64,000 nt of DNA, from positions 1,116,001-1,180,000 of the forward strand of contig NZ_JBHUOZ010000001.1 of assembly GCF_042686025.1 (NCBI RefSeq), in the 5' to 3' direction. The notes beneath the pieces are model-generated. The model saw only the letters and a program-made list of their open reading frames with translations, did not search any database and had not been told where the DNA came from. The DNA comes from Terrimonas rubra. Lineage in GTDB: Bacteria; Bacteroidota; Bacteroidia; Chitinophagales; Chitinophagaceae. Position numbers and translations under genes: made by a program. Below are positions 1 to 9,259 of this stretch, piece after piece (positions within the stretch are counted from its first letter, which is position 1; every line of letters starts with the position of its first letter).

Positions 1-824
1 TTGGCTGGACAGGTAGTACCAAACACTGGCAGCGTCATGAAGCCTTATCACTGGTACTGGCAGGTTTAAGTACACCACTGGTACTTTCGGTACACACTAT
101 CGTATCATTTGACTTTGCTACCTCGGTTGTACCCGGATGGCATACTACCATCTTCCCTCCCTACTTCGTAGCGGGTGCGGTATTCTCTGGTTTCGCAATG
201 GTACAGACACTGTTATTAATTACCCGTAAAGTATTAGGCTTACAGGATTATATTACCATTGAGCACATTGAGGTAATGAACAAGGTAATTGTACTGACCG
301 GCTCCATTGTAGGTATTGCCTACCTGACCGAGCTGTTCATGGCCTGGTACAGTGCGGTGGATTATGAATGGTTTGCTTTTAAAGAAAACCGTTTAAGCCT
401 GAGCAGCCCTTACGGATGGAGCTACTGGTTAATGATGGGTTGTAACGTATTATCGCCACAGGTATTCTGGAGCAAAAAATTACGCCGCAACTTATTGCTT
501 ACCTTCTTTATGAGTATCCTGGTTAATATTGGTATGTGGTTCGAACGTTTTGTAATTATCGTAACCTCTATTTACCGTGATTACCTGCCAAGCTCCTGGA
601 GTACTTATTATACACCGACCATCTGGGAGATAGGATTTTACATGGGAACCTTTGGTTTATTCTTTACCTGTTACTTCCTGTTCTCTAAATACTTCCCGGT
701 AATTGCCATTGCAGAGATCAAACATATCCTGAAGAAAAATGGTGATAACTATAAGGAAGAGATGGTTAAGGTGGAAGAGAAACCGTTGGAGAAATTTGCA
801 CATGATGAGTTACATCATCACTAA
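1..824 (+). CDS. actC: Alternative complex III subunit ActC (NrfD-like), 3' part
   Basis: C-terminal part of an NrfD/PsrC-type integral membrane quinol-oxidising subunit of alternative complex III. The reading frame is open from base 3 to the window edge, so the gene starts upstream. The visible part begins with a GWTGSTKHW stretch typical of ActC and runs through several hydrophobic helices (for example around 105-200, 280-350 and 640-710) before a charged, His-rich tail. Alternative complex III passes electrons from menaquinol to cytochrome c or directly to the oxidase. ActD, ActE and ActF follow in the usual order; actA and actB should lie just upstream outside the window. An ATG at 198 is internal, not the start. 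Confidence 0.9.
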   Translation, partial: GWTGSTKHWQRHEALSLVLAGLSTPLVLSVHTIVSFDFATSVVPGWHTTIFPPYFVAGAVFSGFAMVQTLLLITRKVLGLQDYITIEHIEVMNKVIVLTGSIVGIAYLTELFMAWYSAVDYEWFAFKENRLSLSSPYGWSYWLMMGCNVLSPQVFWSKKLRRNLLLTFFMSILVNIGMWFERFVIIVTSIYRDYLPSSWSTYYTPTIWEIGFYMGTFGLFFTCYFLFSKYFPVIAIAEIKHILKKNGDNYKEEMVKVEEKPLEKFAHDELHHH

Positions 825-900
825 GCAAAAAGCTGTTTGATAACAAATTATTGAAGAATTGGTGAAGGCCTGAACGGCCGGCACTTCATAAATAAAAATT

Positions 901-1488
901 ATGGGCGTTAAAAAATTTATAGTAGGCACTTTTTACGACGAGCAGGTTTTATTTCCCGCCGTTAAAAAAGTACGTAAAGCCGGGTATAAGCTGCACGATG
1001 TGTACACTCCTTTTCCCATCCACGGACTGGATAAGGAAATGGGCTTAAAAGATACCAGCTTACACGTTGCCGGTTTTATTTACGGTATTACCGGTACTAC
1101 TACTGCAGTTAGCTTTATTACCTGGGCTTTAACGGTAGACTGGCAGATCAATTTTGGTGGTAAACCATTTTTTTCTTTACCGGCTTGGATACCTATTACG
1201 TTTGAGTTAACGGTATTATTTGCCGCGGTGGGCATGGTACTTACTTTTTGCTGGTTATGTCAGCTGGCTCCTTTTGTAAAGAAGGATCACTTTAACCCGC
1301 GCAGCACCGATGATACATTTGTAATGGCCATTGAGTGCACCAGCAAAACCAATGAAGAGGAAGCGGTGGCATTCCTGAAAAGCATCGGTTCATCAGAAGT
1401 AACGGTAGAGAACAGGGAAACCGGCTGGTGGATCGGTCGTTATGACCAGGATACAACCAGGTTTGGTAAAAAAGTGGAAGCAGTTTAA
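901..1488 (+). CDS. actD: Alternative complex III subunit ActD (DUF3341)
   Basis: 195-residue DUF3341 protein, the ActD membrane subunit of alternative complex III. It begins with a soluble alpha/beta part (VGTFYDEQVLFPAVKKVRKAGY, residues about 7-29, read in two parts: VGTFYDEQ and VRKAGY) followed by two hydrophobic helices at roughly residues 57-80 and 98-120, then a soluble tail. The role of ActD is structural: it packs beside ActC in the known complexes. It lies 76 bp after actC and 53 bp before the ATG of actE, as expected for one operon. Length and order match the Bacteroidota family. Confidence 0.92.
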   Translation: MGVKKFIVGTFYDEQVLFPAVKKVRKAGYKLHDVYTPFPIHGLDKEMGLKDTSLHVAGFIYGITGTTTAVSFITWALTVDWQINFGGKPFFSLPAWIPITFELTVLFAAVGMVLTFCWLCQLAPFVKKDHFNPRSTDDTFVMAIECTSKTNEEEAVAFLKSIGSSEVTVENRETGWWIGRYDQDTTRFGKKVEAV

Positions 1489-1541
1489 TTACTGCCATTC
1501 AGAAACAAGAACTGATTTTTTTGAAGAATATATATAAGAGA

Positions 1542-2177
1542 ATGAAAAAACTATTCGTCATAACTTTTTGCACTGTTGCGGTAGCGGTAACCGTTGTAAG
1601 TTGTGGTAGCAGCGACAAACCAGGTCGTGCTTATATGCCCGACATGTCGTACAGTGTTGCTTACGAAACTTATGCACCCAGCGATGAGAGATTAAAAGCA
1701 TCGGGCGCTTCCTATAATCACCGCCCTGTTAACGGCGCTATTGCCCGTGGCGATGCATTCCCTTACCTGTTAAAACACGATTCTGCCGGTTATGCACAGT
1801 CGGCTTTTGTAAAAAACCCGCTGAACATTGACAGTATCGATTTAAAGGAAGCAGAGCGTTTATACCTGGTGAACTGTGGTATTTGCCATGGCGCTAAGTT
1901 AGATGGTAATGGTCCTTTATTCAATGGTGGCGAAGGCCCTTATACGGCTAAACCTGCTACCCTGGTGAACGATGCAAAATATGAGGCCATGACAGAGGGC
2001 ACCATGTTCCATTCCATTACCTATGGTAAAGGACAAATGGGTAGCTATGCTTCACAACTGAACACCAAACAACGCTGGGAAGTTGTAGCGTATATTAAAT
2101 CGAAGCAGGCTAAAAAGGCAGCGGCACCTGCTGCAGGAGCAACAGCGGCTGCAGATACTACCGCTGCAAAACCATAA
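1542..2177 (+). CDS. actE: Alternative complex III subunit ActE, monoheme cytochrome c lipoprotein
   Basis: 211-residue c-type cytochrome. The N-terminus is a lipoprotein signal (MKKLFVITFC...VVSC, lipidated Cys about residue 21). A single heme c site CGICH lies at residues 112-116, and the downstream Met (in GQMGSY) is a candidate axial ligand. The tail is Ala-rich. It is the periplasm-facing electron carrier of alternative complex III. The frame extends upstream to a TTG at 1521, but the ATG at 1542 gives a clean signal peptide and is preferred. It sits between actD and actF in the standard order. Confidence 0.92.
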   Translation: MKKLFVITFCTVAVAVTVVSCGSSDKPGRAYMPDMSYSVAYETYAPSDERLKASGASYNHRPVNGAIARGDAFPYLLKHDSAGYAQSAFVKNPLNIDSIDLKEAERLYLVNCGICHGAKLDGNGPLFNGGEGPYTAKPATLVNDAKYEAMTEGTMFHSITYGKGQMGSYASQLNTKQRWEVVAYIKSKQAKKAAAPAAGATAAADTTAAKP

Positions 2178-2225
2178 GAACAGAGACGATCGAAATTTAT
2201 TTGAAGAAATTATAAAAGAACAGTG

Positions 2226-3473
2226 ATGTCATCATTTAAGGAACAATTTACGCCCACAAAAAGATTCAATACCATTGCTCTTGCGCTAATGGTTGTGGGA
2301 CTTATTGCTATCGTTGCTTTATACTTTTCAACCCATGGCAGTGGTATTGCCGAGGCTGATAAGCCAAAGCAGGATGCCAGGTTTTGGGCAAGCTTACTGC
2401 AAAACAGCGTTTACTTTTTATTGGTAGTAAATGCCAGCATGTTCTTTATCTGTGCCACTACACTGGCATGGGGCGGATGGCAGATCTCTTTCCGCAGGGT
2501 TACTGAAGCTATCTCTGCCTGTGTGCCTATTATTGGTGTATTGGCTGCTATTATCTTATTAGCAATTGCTTTTGGCGATAACCATACTATTTATCACTGG
2601 ACCGATACTCATCATGTGCATGACGATCCTGTTTTAAATCATAAAAAAGGATTTTTAAATAAAGGCTTTTTTGCTACAGTTACTATTTTAACAGTGGTGC
2701 TGTGGTCAGTATTGGGTTACAAACTGAGAGCCATGTCCCGTCAGCTGGATAACAACCCTTTACCTTCTGTTGAAGCGGGTAAAAAATACATGTGGAAAAA
2801 CACGGTTTGGGCTGCGATCTACATCATCGTATTCTCTTTAACCATCATGTCATCAATTCCCTGGTTATGGTTAATGAGTATAGATGCACACTGGTACAGT
2901 ACCATGTACAGCTGGTACACTTTCGCCAGTACATTTGTTGCCGGTATGGCCCTGATCGCTTTGTTTGTTATTTACCTGAAAAACAAAGGTTATTTAGAAC
3001 TGACGAATACAGAGCACTTACATGACCTGGGTAAATTCATGTTCGCCTTCTCTATCTTCTGGACTTATTTATGGTATTCCCAGTTCATGCTGATCTGGTA
3101 TGCGAATATTCCTGAGGAAACCATTTACTTCAAGCCCCGTGCTACAGGATTGTACAGTGGTATCTTCTGGTTCATGTTCATCATCAACTTTATTGCACCG
3201 CTGTTAATATTAATGAGTCGCGATTCTAAACGTAACTATACCATTATTGCGGTAGTAGCGGTGCTTATCATATTTGGTCACTGGTTGGATTTTTACCAGA
3301 TGGTATTCCCGGCCATATCGCCGGACAAGGTACCTATGATCTTATATGATTTTGGTGTTGCCCTTGGTTTTGTTGGTATCATCATGTTTGTTACCGGCAG
3401 GGTATTAAGCAAACACGCTTTAATACCGAAGAACCACCCGTTCATCAAAGAAAGTGTTATTCACCATACTTAA
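2226..3473 (+). CDS. actF: Alternative complex III subunit ActF (NrfD-like)
   Basis: About 415 residues with ten or so hydrophobic segments; an NrfD-like quinol:cytochrome c oxidoreductase subunit. ActF is the second NrfD-type membrane subunit and contacts ActC and ActD. Signature-like parts include a His-rich loop (YHWTDTHHVHDD) and the late motif GHWLDFYQMV. Start could be GTG 2223 or ATG 2226, which are adjacent; the ATG is chosen. It is 48 bp after actE. After it the operon has a 173-bp gap containing a repeat-like element before coxB. Confidence 0.9.
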   Translation: MSSFKEQFTPTKRFNTIALALMVVGLIAIVALYFSTHGSGIAEADKPKQDARFWASLLQNSVYFLLVVNASMFFICATTLAWGGWQISFRRVTEAISACVPIIGVLAAIILLAIAFGDNHTIYHWTDTHHVHDDPVLNHKKGFLNKGFFATVTILTVVLWSVLGYKLRAMSRQLDNNPLPSVEAGKKYMWKNTVWAAIYIIVFSLTIMSSIPWLWLMSIDAHWYSTMYSWYTFASTFVAGMALIALFVIYLKNKGYLELTNTEHLHDLGKFMFAFSIFWTYLWYSQFMLIWYANIPEETIYFKPRATGLYSGIFWFMFIINFIAPLLILMSRDSKRNYTIIAVVAVLIIFGHWLDFYQMVFPAISPDKVPMILYDFGVALGFVGIIMFVTGRVLSKHALIPKNHPFIKESVIHHT

Positions 3474-3512
3474 CCGTTGGTGGTAATACTTATGTAGATC
3501 TTTTTGAAGTCG

Positions 3513-3606
3513 GCTGCAGTAATGCTATGCCCCCGGCCCCGGAGGGGAGGCTGGTTGCGACGCTCCGTTCAGGGTTCCGTTCGCTAATGGGCAGGCAGGC
3601 AGCATA
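3513..3606 (+). repeat. Intergenic element, divergent copy (actF-coxB gap)
   Basis: The gap between actF and coxB begins with GCTGCAGTAATGCTATGC, which matches the sequence at 11233 at 16 of 18 positions, and ends with a GGGCAGGCAGGCAGCAT stretch resembling the end of the exact blocks shared by the elements at 33297-33399 and 44594-44657. It has no open frame. I read it as a divergent member of the same dispersed family; this copy is only partly convincing. Confidence 0.45.
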
Positions 3607-3646
3607 ACAATAACTGATTTTTTCTTTTTGGAATTTTAATACTATT

Positions 3647-4732
3647 ATGACGACAACGTTTTTTATCATTGCAATTTTAGTGCTTGGCTTCCTGATAACG
3701 TTTCAGATAGCCAAGGCGAGTGAATATGTTGCAGTAATCCGAGGTGAAGAGAAGTCTCGTAAGCAAACCAACAAGATCAATGCATTTTTGCTATTGGTAT
3801 TCCTTATCGTGGGCATGTTTGGTGTGTACTATTGCAATGTGAAACTGGAAGGGAAAATACTGAAATTCGGCAGCGCCGCTTCTGACCATGGTCTGTTGGT
3901 AGACCAGATGATGAAGTACACCCTGATCGCTACCGGTGCTGTATTTTTCCTGACACAGATCTTGTTGTTTTGGTATTGTTTTAAATACCAGGAAAAAGAA
4001 AACAGGAAAGCTTACTTCTTCCCGCACTCTAATAAATTAGAGCTTATCTGGACAGCGGTTCCCGCTATCATACTTACCGTTCTGGTTACTTTTGGTATTG
4101 TTTACTGGTACCGTATCACCGGCCCGGCTCCAAAAGAAGCCATGGTGGTGGAAGTAGTAGGCAGCCAGTTTAAATGGGAATACCGTTACCCCGGACCGGA
4201 TAAAGAATTAGGTCAGAAATACTACAAAAAAATTGACCCCAGTGCCTTAAATCCTTTAGGACAGGTTTGGGAAGACCAACTGGGCCAGGACGATATTTAT
4301 ATTAACGGCCAGGATGAGCCTTTACACCTGGTGGTAAATAAACCGGTTAAATTAGTTATTAACGCAAAAGACGTGATACACGACGTAGGTCTGGCACATT
4401 TCCGTATGAAAATGGACGCTGTACCGGGCACACCAACTACCATGTGGTTTACCCCTACCAAAACGACTGCCGAAATGAAAAAAGAAACCGGCAACCCCGA
4501 TTTTGTGTATGAAATATCCTGCGACCAGATGTGCGGATCGGGTCATACCAACATGAGAGGCACTATTGTTGTGGAAACACAGGAGGCGTTTGACCAGTGG
4601 ATCGCTTCTAAAAAGCCACAATACAAATTGGCTATGGAAGCTAAACGTGTAGCCGATTCTACAGCTGCGGCCAGCACCGTTCCTGTAGCCCCGATTGCTA
4701 AAGACACCGTAATTGCACAGTTGAAACACTAA
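3647..4732 (+). CDS. coxB: Cytochrome c oxidase subunit II
   Basis: 361-residue CuA-bearing subunit of an A-type heme-copper oxidase; it receives electrons from cytochrome c or the ActE subunit. There is an N-terminal hydrophobic helix (about residues 2-20), then the two usual subunit II helices (about 46-64 and 90-110, with a further stretch near 133-155). The CuA site is complete: His245, then C-x3-C-x3-H-x2-M as Cys292, Cys296, His300 and Met303. The extra first helix and Ala-rich tail are common in Bacteroidota. It starts the oxidase half of the operon, 42 bp before coxA. Confidence 0.95.
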   Translation: MTTTFFIIAILVLGFLITFQIAKASEYVAVIRGEEKSRKQTNKINAFLLLVFLIVGMFGVYYCNVKLEGKILKFGSAASDHGLLVDQMMKYTLIATGAVFFLTQILLFWYCFKYQEKENRKAYFFPHSNKLELIWTAVPAIILTVLVTFGIVYWYRITGPAPKEAMVVEVVGSQFKWEYRYPGPDKELGQKYYKKIDPSALNPLGQVWEDQLGQDDIYINGQDEPLHLVVNKPVKLVINAKDVIHDVGLAHFRMKMDAVPGTPTTMWFTPTKTTAEMKKETGNPDFVYEISCDQMCGSGHTNMRGTIVVETQEAFDQWIASKKPQYKLAMEAKRVADSTAAASTVPVAPIAKDTVIAQLKH

Positions 4733-4774
4733 TTTGTATGAGCAAGGCACAGGCAGTGCCACAAAAATATTACT

Positions 4775-6586
4775 ATGAGTCACGCAGCACATATTGAACA
4801 TTCGGCAGTTGGTTTTGATACGCACCATGACGGCGACCATGGGCATCACCACCACAAGGAAACTTTCCTGACCAAGTATGTATTCAGTCAGGACCATAAA
4901 ATGATTGCCAAACAGTTTTTAATTACTGGTATCGTTTGGGCATTCATCGGTGGCCTGTTTTCGGTATTATTCCGTTTACAGTTAGGTTTTCCTGATCAGA
5001 GTTTCCCTATTTTAGAAACATTCTTCGGTCACTGGGCCGAGGGTGGTAAAATTAAACCCGACTTTTACTATGCACTGGTAACCATGCACGGTACGGTGCT
5101 GGTGTTCTTTGTATTAACTGCAGGTCTTAGTGGTACGTTTGCCAACTTACTCATTCCGCTTCAGGTAGGTGCCCGTGATATGGCCTCTCCTTTAATGAAT
5201 ATGTTATCTTACTGGTTCTTCTTTGCTGCCAGTATTGTGATGTTGGCCTCACTCTTTATACAAACAGGTCCGGCATCGGGCGGGTGGACATCCTATCCTC
5301 CGTTAAGCGCCCTGGGTCAGGCATCTATCGGTTCTAAAGCCGGTATGGATATGTGGATCATTGGTATGGCCCTGTTCATTGTATCGCAGTTACTGGCCGG
5401 TCTGAACTATATTTCTACCATTTTAAATATGCGTACAAAAGGTATGGCCATGACCCGTTTGCCATTAACCGTTTGGGCGTTATTCTTTACCGCGGTATTA
5501 GGTGTATTATCCTTCCCTGTATTATTATCGGGTGCGGTACTGCTTATTTTTGACCGTACTTTAGGTACCAGCTTCTACTTAAGCGATATCTTCATTGCGG
5601 GTGAGGCTTTACCAAACGAAGGTGGTAGTGCCATTCTTTACCAGCACTTATTCTGGTTCCTGGGTCACCCCGAAGTATATATCATTCTGTTACCGGCCAT
5701 GGGTATGGTGTCGGAAATATTATCCATCAACTCGCGTAAGCCTATCTTCGGTTATATGGCCATGCTGGGTTCCATGTTCGCCATCTGTATACTGGCCTTC
5801 CTGGTTTGGGCGCACCATATGTTTGTAACCGGCTTAAACCCGTTCCTGGGCTCGGTATTCGTACTGTTAACCCTGTTAATTGCGGTGCCGTCGGCCATCA
5901 AGGTATTTAACTGGTTAACCACTTTATGGCGAGGCAGCATCAGGTTCACTCCTGCTATGTTATTTGCCATTGGTTTTGTAAGCTTATTCATCTCTGGTGG
6001 TTTAACAGGTATTTTCTTAGGAAACTCTACTATCGATATTCACCTGCACGATACCATGTTCGTGGTAGCCCACTTCCACATTGTAATGGGTGTGGCCTCT
6101 ATGTTCGGTATGTTTGCCGGTATCTATCACTGGTTCCCGAAAATGTACGGGCGTTATATGAATAACACTTTAGCGTATGTACACTTCTGGGTAACTATCG
6201 TAGGTGCTTACCTTATTTTCTGGCCAATTCACTACCAGGGTCTGGCAGGTATGCCACGTCGTTATCTTGATAAAAGCCAGTGGGTGAACTTCAGCCAGTT
6301 CCACGACCTGGATGCCATGATCACTATTGTAACGATCATTGTATTTGCGGTACAGCTGATGTTTGTGTTTAACTTCTTCTACTCTATTTTCAAGGGTCGT
6401 AAAGTAACTACCTTAAACCCATGGAAAGCGACAACCCTGGAATGGACCACACCTATCAACCCCGGACACGGTAACTGGGATGGTGAAATTCCTGAGGTAC
6501 ACCGCTGGGCTTATGATTACAGCAAGGACGGAAGGGACTTTATTCCCCAAACCGAGCCTGTAAGTGATAAAGAAAGCAGCCACTAA
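4775..6586 (+). CDS. coxA: Cytochrome c oxidase subunit I
   Basis: 603-residue catalytic subunit holding heme a and the heme a3-CuB site. Visible ligands: His105 (low-spin heme), His298 in HPEVY with the cross-linking Tyr302, His347-His348 (CuB), and His433/His435 in VAHFH (heme a3 and heme a). Glu300 of the HPEV motif marks an A1-type D channel. The first 30 residues are His-rich (HHDGDHGHHHH), a possible metal-binding extension. About 12 membrane helices. It reduces O2 to water while pumping protons. It sits in the order coxB-coxA-ctaB-coxC-coxC-coxD. Confidence 0.96.
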   Translation: MSHAAHIEHSAVGFDTHHDGDHGHHHHKETFLTKYVFSQDHKMIAKQFLITGIVWAFIGGLFSVLFRLQLGFPDQSFPILETFFGHWAEGGKIKPDFYYALVTMHGTVLVFFVLTAGLSGTFANLLIPLQVGARDMASPLMNMLSYWFFFAASIVMLASLFIQTGPASGGWTSYPPLSALGQASIGSKAGMDMWIIGMALFIVSQLLAGLNYISTILNMRTKGMAMTRLPLTVWALFFTAVLGVLSFPVLLSGAVLLIFDRTLGTSFYLSDIFIAGEALPNEGGSAILYQHLFWFLGHPEVYIILLPAMGMVSEILSINSRKPIFGYMAMLGSMFAICILAFLVWAHHMFVTGLNPFLGSVFVLLTLLIAVPSAIKVFNWLTTLWRGSIRFTPAMLFAIGFVSLFISGGLTGIFLGNSTIDIHLHDTMFVVAHFHIVMGVASMFGMFAGIYHWFPKMYGRYMNNTLAYVHFWVTIVGAYLIFWPIHYQGLAGMPRRYLDKSQWVNFSQFHDLDAMITIVTIIVFAVQLMFVFNFFYSIFKGRKVTTLNPWKATTLEWTTPINPGHGNWDGEIPEVHRWAYDYSKDGRDFIPQTEPVSDKESSH

Positions 6587-6692
6587 TTGGGTTGCGGAGA
6601 TGAATGACAAGGGACGTCATTCAACAGAGAAAGGAAAGGAACATGAGTGATCGGTAAAACGGTCATTTATATAAAACGAAAGTCTTTGGAAG

Positions 6693-7577
6693 ATGAAGAA
6701 ATTGAAGGACTATTTATTGTTGGTAAAACTTTCGTTAAGCATAATGGTGGTATTCAGCAGTGTGATCAGTTACCTGCTGGTGCCTGGGATTGATTTTGAT
6801 GTAGTTCGGATACTATTGCTCTTTATAGGTGGGTTATTGGTTACAGGCAGTGCCAACACCATTAACCAGGTGGTAGAAAAGGATACCGACGCTTTAATGA
6901 AACGTACAGCGGTAAGACCCATTGCTTCGGGGCGAATGAGCCCGCAGGAGGGTTGGGGATTTGCTATTTTGTGCGGCGCATTAGGTGTTTTTATCCTGGG
7001 TTACTGGTTTAACTGGACCGCCGCATTTGTAGCATTGTTCAGCTTGTTTTTATACGCGTTCATTTACACGCCGTTAAAAAAAGTAAACTCTATTGCAGTG
7101 CTGGTGGGTGCGGTTCCCGGAGGCCTACCCTGTTTAATTGGCTGGGTTGCTGGCTTTGCCCCGGGTGAGGAAATTCTTTGGACCGGTGGTATTGTGTTAT
7201 TCCTGGTGCAGTTTTTCTGGCAGTTCCCCCATTTTTGGGCCATTGCCTGGATAGCGCACAATGATTACTCAACGGCAGGCTTTAAGTTATTGCCCAGTGA
7301 TAAAGGACCAACAAAGTTTACCGCTTTACAAACCATTGTGTACTCTTTGTTGCTGTTGCCGGCTACTGTGGCGCCCTATTTTCTGGATATCTGTGAGTTT
7401 GAAACGATAAAGGGAATGATAGGATTGGTGCTGGTTATATTGGCTAATATATTTATGGTGTTCCGTAGTGTTAGCTTATACCAGAAAATGGATATAAAAT
7501 CGGCAAGAGGCGTAATGTTTGGCAGTTATATTTATTTACCGGTGGTATTGCTGGCGTTGCTGTTAAGTAAAGTATAA
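6693..7577 (+). CDS. ctaB: Heme O synthase (protoheme IX farnesyltransferase)
   Basis: 294-residue UbiA-family prenyltransferase that farnesylates heme b to heme O, the first step toward heme A for the adjacent oxidase. The first Asp-rich motif reads NTINQVVEKDTDALMKRT (residues about 55-72) and is followed by RPIASG; the second region contains DYSTAGFKLLP. About eight or nine membrane helices. No heme A synthase (ctaA) is visible in the window, so it lies elsewhere. It sits between coxA and the first coxC. Confidence 0.93.
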   Translation: MKKLKDYLLLVKLSLSIMVVFSSVISYLLVPGIDFDVVRILLLFIGGLLVTGSANTINQVVEKDTDALMKRTAVRPIASGRMSPQEGWGFAILCGALGVFILGYWFNWTAAFVALFSLFLYAFIYTPLKKVNSIAVLVGAVPGGLPCLIGWVAGFAPGEEILWTGGIVLFLVQFFWQFPHFWAIAWIAHNDYSTAGFKLLPSDKGPTKFTALQTIVYSLLLLPATVAPYFLDICEFETIKGMIGLVLVILANIFMVFRSVSLYQKMDIKSARGVMFGSYIYLPVVLLALLLSKV

Positions 7578-7584
7578 CAAATTA

Positions 7585-7616
7585 GCGAATTAGATAATGA
7601 GGTAATTTGAAAATGT
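7585..7616 (+). repeat. Degenerate 8-bp tandem repeat, 4 units, upstream of coxC
   Basis: Four contiguous octamers: GCGAATTA, GATAATGA, GGTAATTT, GAAAATGT, each of form GNNAATKW. They fill most of the 57-bp gap between ctaB and the first coxC. A related four-unit array lies at 8242-8273 on the other side of the same gene. Confidence 0.6.
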
Positions 7617-7634
7617 GAGGTAAAACAAATTGAA

Positions 7635-8231
7635 ATGGTAGGACAGTTGAATATTGATAAAACGAATAACAGGTTGGGTGAAGGCCGTAAAATGCATCCG
7701 CACAAGTTTACCTTGTGGGTGGCCATTGCCAGTATGTTAATGATGTTTGCGGGGCTCACCAGTGCGTTTATCATTAAAAGTAACCTGGAAGGCTGGCGTA
7801 CGATAGATTTTCCAAAGATCTTTTGGGTATCTACGGCAGTGATTGTTACCAGCAGCATTACCATACAGATGGCTTTACGTGCTTTTAAACAAAGAAGCAT
7901 GCAACGTTATCGCAGCCTGATGGTAGTAACACTTATTTTAGGCATTGCCTTTATTGCGTTGCAAACATTCGGATTTATTGAATTATGGAACGAGCAGCAG
8001 GTAAGGTTTAAAGGTTCATCAGGAGCCGGCCAGTTCTTATATGTGATCTTTGGTTTACATGGCCTGCACGTAATGGGCGGCATGGTAGCGCTGATCATTA
8101 TGGTTTGCCGCTCTTTATGGGGCAAGGTAAAATCGTATAGCAGTGTACCGGTAGAGGTAATGAGCAGTTACTGGCATTTTGTAGATATACTGTGGATATA
8201 CCTGTTAGTGTTCTTTTTACTGATCGGATAA
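7635..8231 (+). CDS. coxC: Heme-copper oxidase subunit III (first copy)
   Basis: 198-residue subunit III-like protein with five hydrophobic helices (about 28-50, 65-83, 97-117, 133-155, 178-197). Family marks include FGLHGLHVMGG near residue 137 and SYWHFVDILWIYL at the C-terminus. Subunit III stabilises the oxidase. This is the shorter of two consecutive paralogues; the second (8360-9232) has a long inserted loop. Both flanks carry an 8-bp-periodic repeat. Confidence 0.88.
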   Translation: MVGQLNIDKTNNRLGEGRKMHPHKFTLWVAIASMLMMFAGLTSAFIIKSNLEGWRTIDFPKIFWVSTAVIVTSSITIQMALRAFKQRSMQRYRSLMVVTLILGIAFIALQTFGFIELWNEQQVRFKGSSGAGQFLYVIFGLHGLHVMGGMVALIIMVCRSLWGKVKSYSSVPVEVMSSYWHFVDILWIYLLVFFLLIG

Positions 8232-8241
8232 TTGATTATTA

Positions 8242-8273
8242 GCTAATTTGCTGATGTGCTGATTGGCTAATGA
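8242..8273 (+). repeat. Degenerate 8-bp tandem repeat, 4 units, downstream of coxC
   Basis: Four contiguous octamers: GCTAATTT, GCTGATGT, GCTGATTG, GCTAATGA, all of form GCTRATKN. The array lies in the 128-bp gap between the two subunit III genes. The unit is related to that at 7585-7616 on the other side of coxC. Confidence 0.7.
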
Positions 8274-8359
8274 AGGAAAATAAAATTATAGTTTTTAATA
8301 ACGATTAAGTATTGGCGAAAGCCGGTACTTAAAAAAAGTCCCGGAGAGGGTAGGTTTAT

Positions 8360-9232
8360 ATGGCAACAACAGCTACAGCGCATAAGACTAAATGGTGGAG
8401 CGGCGGTAAAAGCCCGTTCAACATCGAGTACGGAAAAGTGATGATGTGGTATTTTTTAATGAGTGATGCTTTCACATTCGGGGCATTCCTTATTTCTTAT
8501 GGTACCATCCGTTTCAGCCAAAACTTTTGGCCCGACCCGAACCATGTATTTAATGCATTCCCGTTTGCAGGTCATGCCAATTTACCTTTGGCGTTTGTGA
8601 GTGTAATGACCTTTATCCTCATCATCAGTTCGGTAACCATGGTACTGGCAGTACATGCCGGTCATAAAGGTGATAAAGCGGGTGTAACAAAATGGTTATT
8701 ATGGACCATCCTGGGTGGCTTAATGTTCCTGAGCTGCCAGGCCTGGGAGTGGTGGCATATGATCACTGCCGAGCATGCTACTTTAGTGAATGGCCAGATT
8801 CAGTTATTAGGTCAGACTACCAAGGTAAACCCCTGGGGTGCTGCGGCCGATCCTGCTTTAATTGGTGAAGCGCTTAAAAATACAGATACCGGTATCTTAG
8901 CCAAGCTGGCTTACCAGGTAGACCATTCTGTACCCGTATCGCAATTAGCTACACAGTCTAAAGAAAGTTTAATTGCTACAATTTCTCAGCATGAGCTGAA
9001 AGTGGGCACGCCTGGCCCGGTTGCATTTGGTGGTTTCTTCTATGGTATCACCGGCTTCCACGGCTTCCACGTATTCTCGGGTGTGGTAATTAATATCGTG
9101 ATGCTGATCATGACCCAAAAGAATGTGTTTGAAAACAGGGGCCATTACCTGATGATTGAAAAAGCAGGTTTGTACTGGCACTTTGTAGACCTGGTTTGGG
9201 TATTCGTGTTCCTGGCTTTCTACCTTATTTAA
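8360..9232 (+). CDS. Heme-copper oxidase subunit III (second copy)
   Basis: 290-residue subunit III paralogue. The N-terminal helices (about residues 28-50 and 73-97) and the third (about 110-125) are followed by a polar insertion of roughly 90 residues (about 130-220), then the family motif GFHGFHVFSG and the C-terminal WHFVDLVWVFVF helix. Tandem subunit III genes with one long-loop copy are common in Bacteroidota oxidase operons. It lies 27 bp before the subunit IV gene. Confidence 0.88.
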   Translation: MATTATAHKTKWWSGGKSPFNIEYGKVMMWYFLMSDAFTFGAFLISYGTIRFSQNFWPDPNHVFNAFPFAGHANLPLAFVSVMTFILIISSVTMVLAVHAGHKGDKAGVTKWLLWTILGGLMFLSCQAWEWWHMITAEHATLVNGQIQLLGQTTKVNPWGAAADPALIGEALKNTDTGILAKLAYQVDHSVPVSQLATQSKESLIATISQHELKVGTPGPVAFGGFFYGITGFHGFHVFSGVVINIVMLIMTQKNVFENRGHYLMIEKAGLYWHFVDLVWVFVFLAFYLI

Positions 9233-9259
9233 CAACAAAAATCAGAACTTATTAAAGAT

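Noticed and set aside
4352..4897. 181-residue open frame on the minus strand
   Set aside because: It lies across the coxB 3' end and the coxA start, both of which have complete motif sets; the peptide has no recognisable feature and is a frame shadow.
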